Below are positions 6,134-6,670 of a DNA stretch of 6,670 nt, piece after piece. The DNA lies in NCBI GenBank assembly GCA_029933115.1, contig JAOZOT010000199.1, positions 1 through 6,670 of the forward strand, written 5' to 3'. Numbering within the stretch: position 1 is the stretch's first letter; each line of letters opens with the position of its first letter. Both the position numbers and the translations under genes were made by a program. This DNA is from Anaerolineae bacterium (GTDB lineage Bacteria; Chloroflexota; Anaerolineae; E26-bin7). The notes beneath the pieces were generated by a model. That model was not told the DNA's origin. It worked only from the letters and a program-made list of their open reading frames with translations, and ran no database searches.

Positions 6134-6670
6134 TCAATAGTCAGACGGCCCCATCGGCTGCTCCGTCCCCTCACCTGGTTTCGCCTCCCCCCACACCCCT
6201 GGGATAGGGTTCCCGCAGTACTCGCACTTTCCATCCACAATGTGATAGTCTACCACGGCGAAGCCCATACGCCGGATGATCATCTCGCCACAGCGCGCAC
6301 AATAGGTGTGGTCGCCGGGGTGACCAGGCACGTTGCCCACATAGGCGTAGTTGATGCCCTCCTCCATAGCCATGGCCCGCGCCCGCTCCAAGGTCTCCAC
6401 TGGCGTAGGCGGCAGGTTCTTGAGCTGGTACTGGGGATAGAAGCGGCTGAAGTGGGTGGGCACGTCTGGCCCCACGTTGTCCACGATCCAGCGGGCCAGT
6501 TCCCGCAATTCGTCTTCGTCATCGTTCAGGGTGGGCACCACCAGATTGACGATCTCCAGATGGACACCTTCCTCGTGGATGATCTTGATGGTTTCCAGCA
6601 CCGGCTCCAGGGTGGCGAAGCAGACCTTCTTGTAGAATTCCCGGTTGAAACCTTTGAGGTCAATCTTGAT
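6134..6670 (-). CDS. amrS: AmmeMemoRadiSam radical SAM enzyme, C-terminal part (cut by window edge)
   Basis: The visible 178 residues are the C-terminal half of a PflA-like radical SAM protein; the frame is open through the right edge, so the start and the CX3CX2C iron-sulfur motif lie outside. What marks the family is IKIDLKGFNREFYKKV, then LEPVLETIK, VNLVVPTLNDDEDELRELA, the block THFSRFYPQYQLKNLPPTP, and the tail with two CXXC pairs (visible residues 124/127 and 149/152), which may hold a metal. An in-frame GTG at 6601 is internal, not a start, because the family sequence continues upstream of it. Radical SAM enzymes make a 5'-deoxyadenosyl radical; the substrate of this family is unknown. 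It is encoded on the same strand as the MEMO-AMMECR1 fusion and, without the toxin-antitoxin cassette, would precede it directly. Sampled lines are GC-rich (above 60%), like the MEMO region. Confidence 0.9.
   Translation of the reverse strand: MKIDLKGFNREFYKKVCFATLEPVLETIKIIHEEGVHLEIVNLVVPTLNDDEDELRELARWIVDNVGPDVPTHFSRFYPQYQLKNLPPTPVETLERARAMAMEEGINYAYVGNVPGHPGDHTYCARCGEMIIRRMGFAVVDYHIVDGKCEYCGNPIPGVWGEAKPGEGTEQPMGPSDY

Noticed and set aside
6134..6601. Radical SAM fragment read as a complete 155-residue gene starting at GTG 6601
   Set aside because: The frame stays open to the right edge, and the residues before the GTG (IKIDLKGFNREFYKKV) are typical family sequence, so the gene continues beyond the window.

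Overview
The window suggests a bacterium with moderate-to-high GC content, most plausibly a member of the Chloroflexota or another thermophile-like lineage. This rests on the lipoproteins with a Ser/Thr/Pro-rich linker after the lipobox cysteine, the type of class I aminotransferase, and the strong AGGAGG-type ribosome binding sites. No rRNA or marker gene is present, so the assignment is inference and weak. Six complete genes and one gene cut by the right edge fill the window. No stretch longer than about 140 bases lacks a gene.

Left part (1-1341): a 387-residue PLP-dependent class I aminotransferase on the + strand starts just after a perfect AAGGAGG site. It ends at a long bidirectional intrinsic terminator, which also serves the minus-strand operon converging on it.

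Middle part (1342-5210, minus strand, transcribed right to left): three genes form an apparent operon. The first is a lipoprotein in which a MEMO1-like domain (AmmeMemoRadiSam protein B) is fused to an AMMECR1 domain (protein A). Next comes a large lipoprotein with a repeated, propeller-like external region and a C-terminal bundle of membrane helices. Last is a small membrane-anchored protein of unknown function. All three carry export or anchoring signals, so the products probably sit together at the outer face of the cytoplasmic membrane.

Right part (5211-6670): a plus-strand toxin-antitoxin cassette (AbrB-type antitoxin, PIN-domain VapC toxin) has its own good sigma70-type promoter. After it, convergent and only 10 bases away, lies the C-terminal half of the AmmeMemoRadiSam radical SAM enzyme on the minus strand. 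All three parts of the AmmeMemoRadiSam system (A, B and radical SAM) are therefore in one locus, with A and B in a single exported chain and the toxin-antitoxin pair between them and the radical SAM gene.

The main point of interest is this locus. The biological role of AmmeMemoRadiSam is not established, and here it is tied to the cell surface and to two undescribed membrane proteins.
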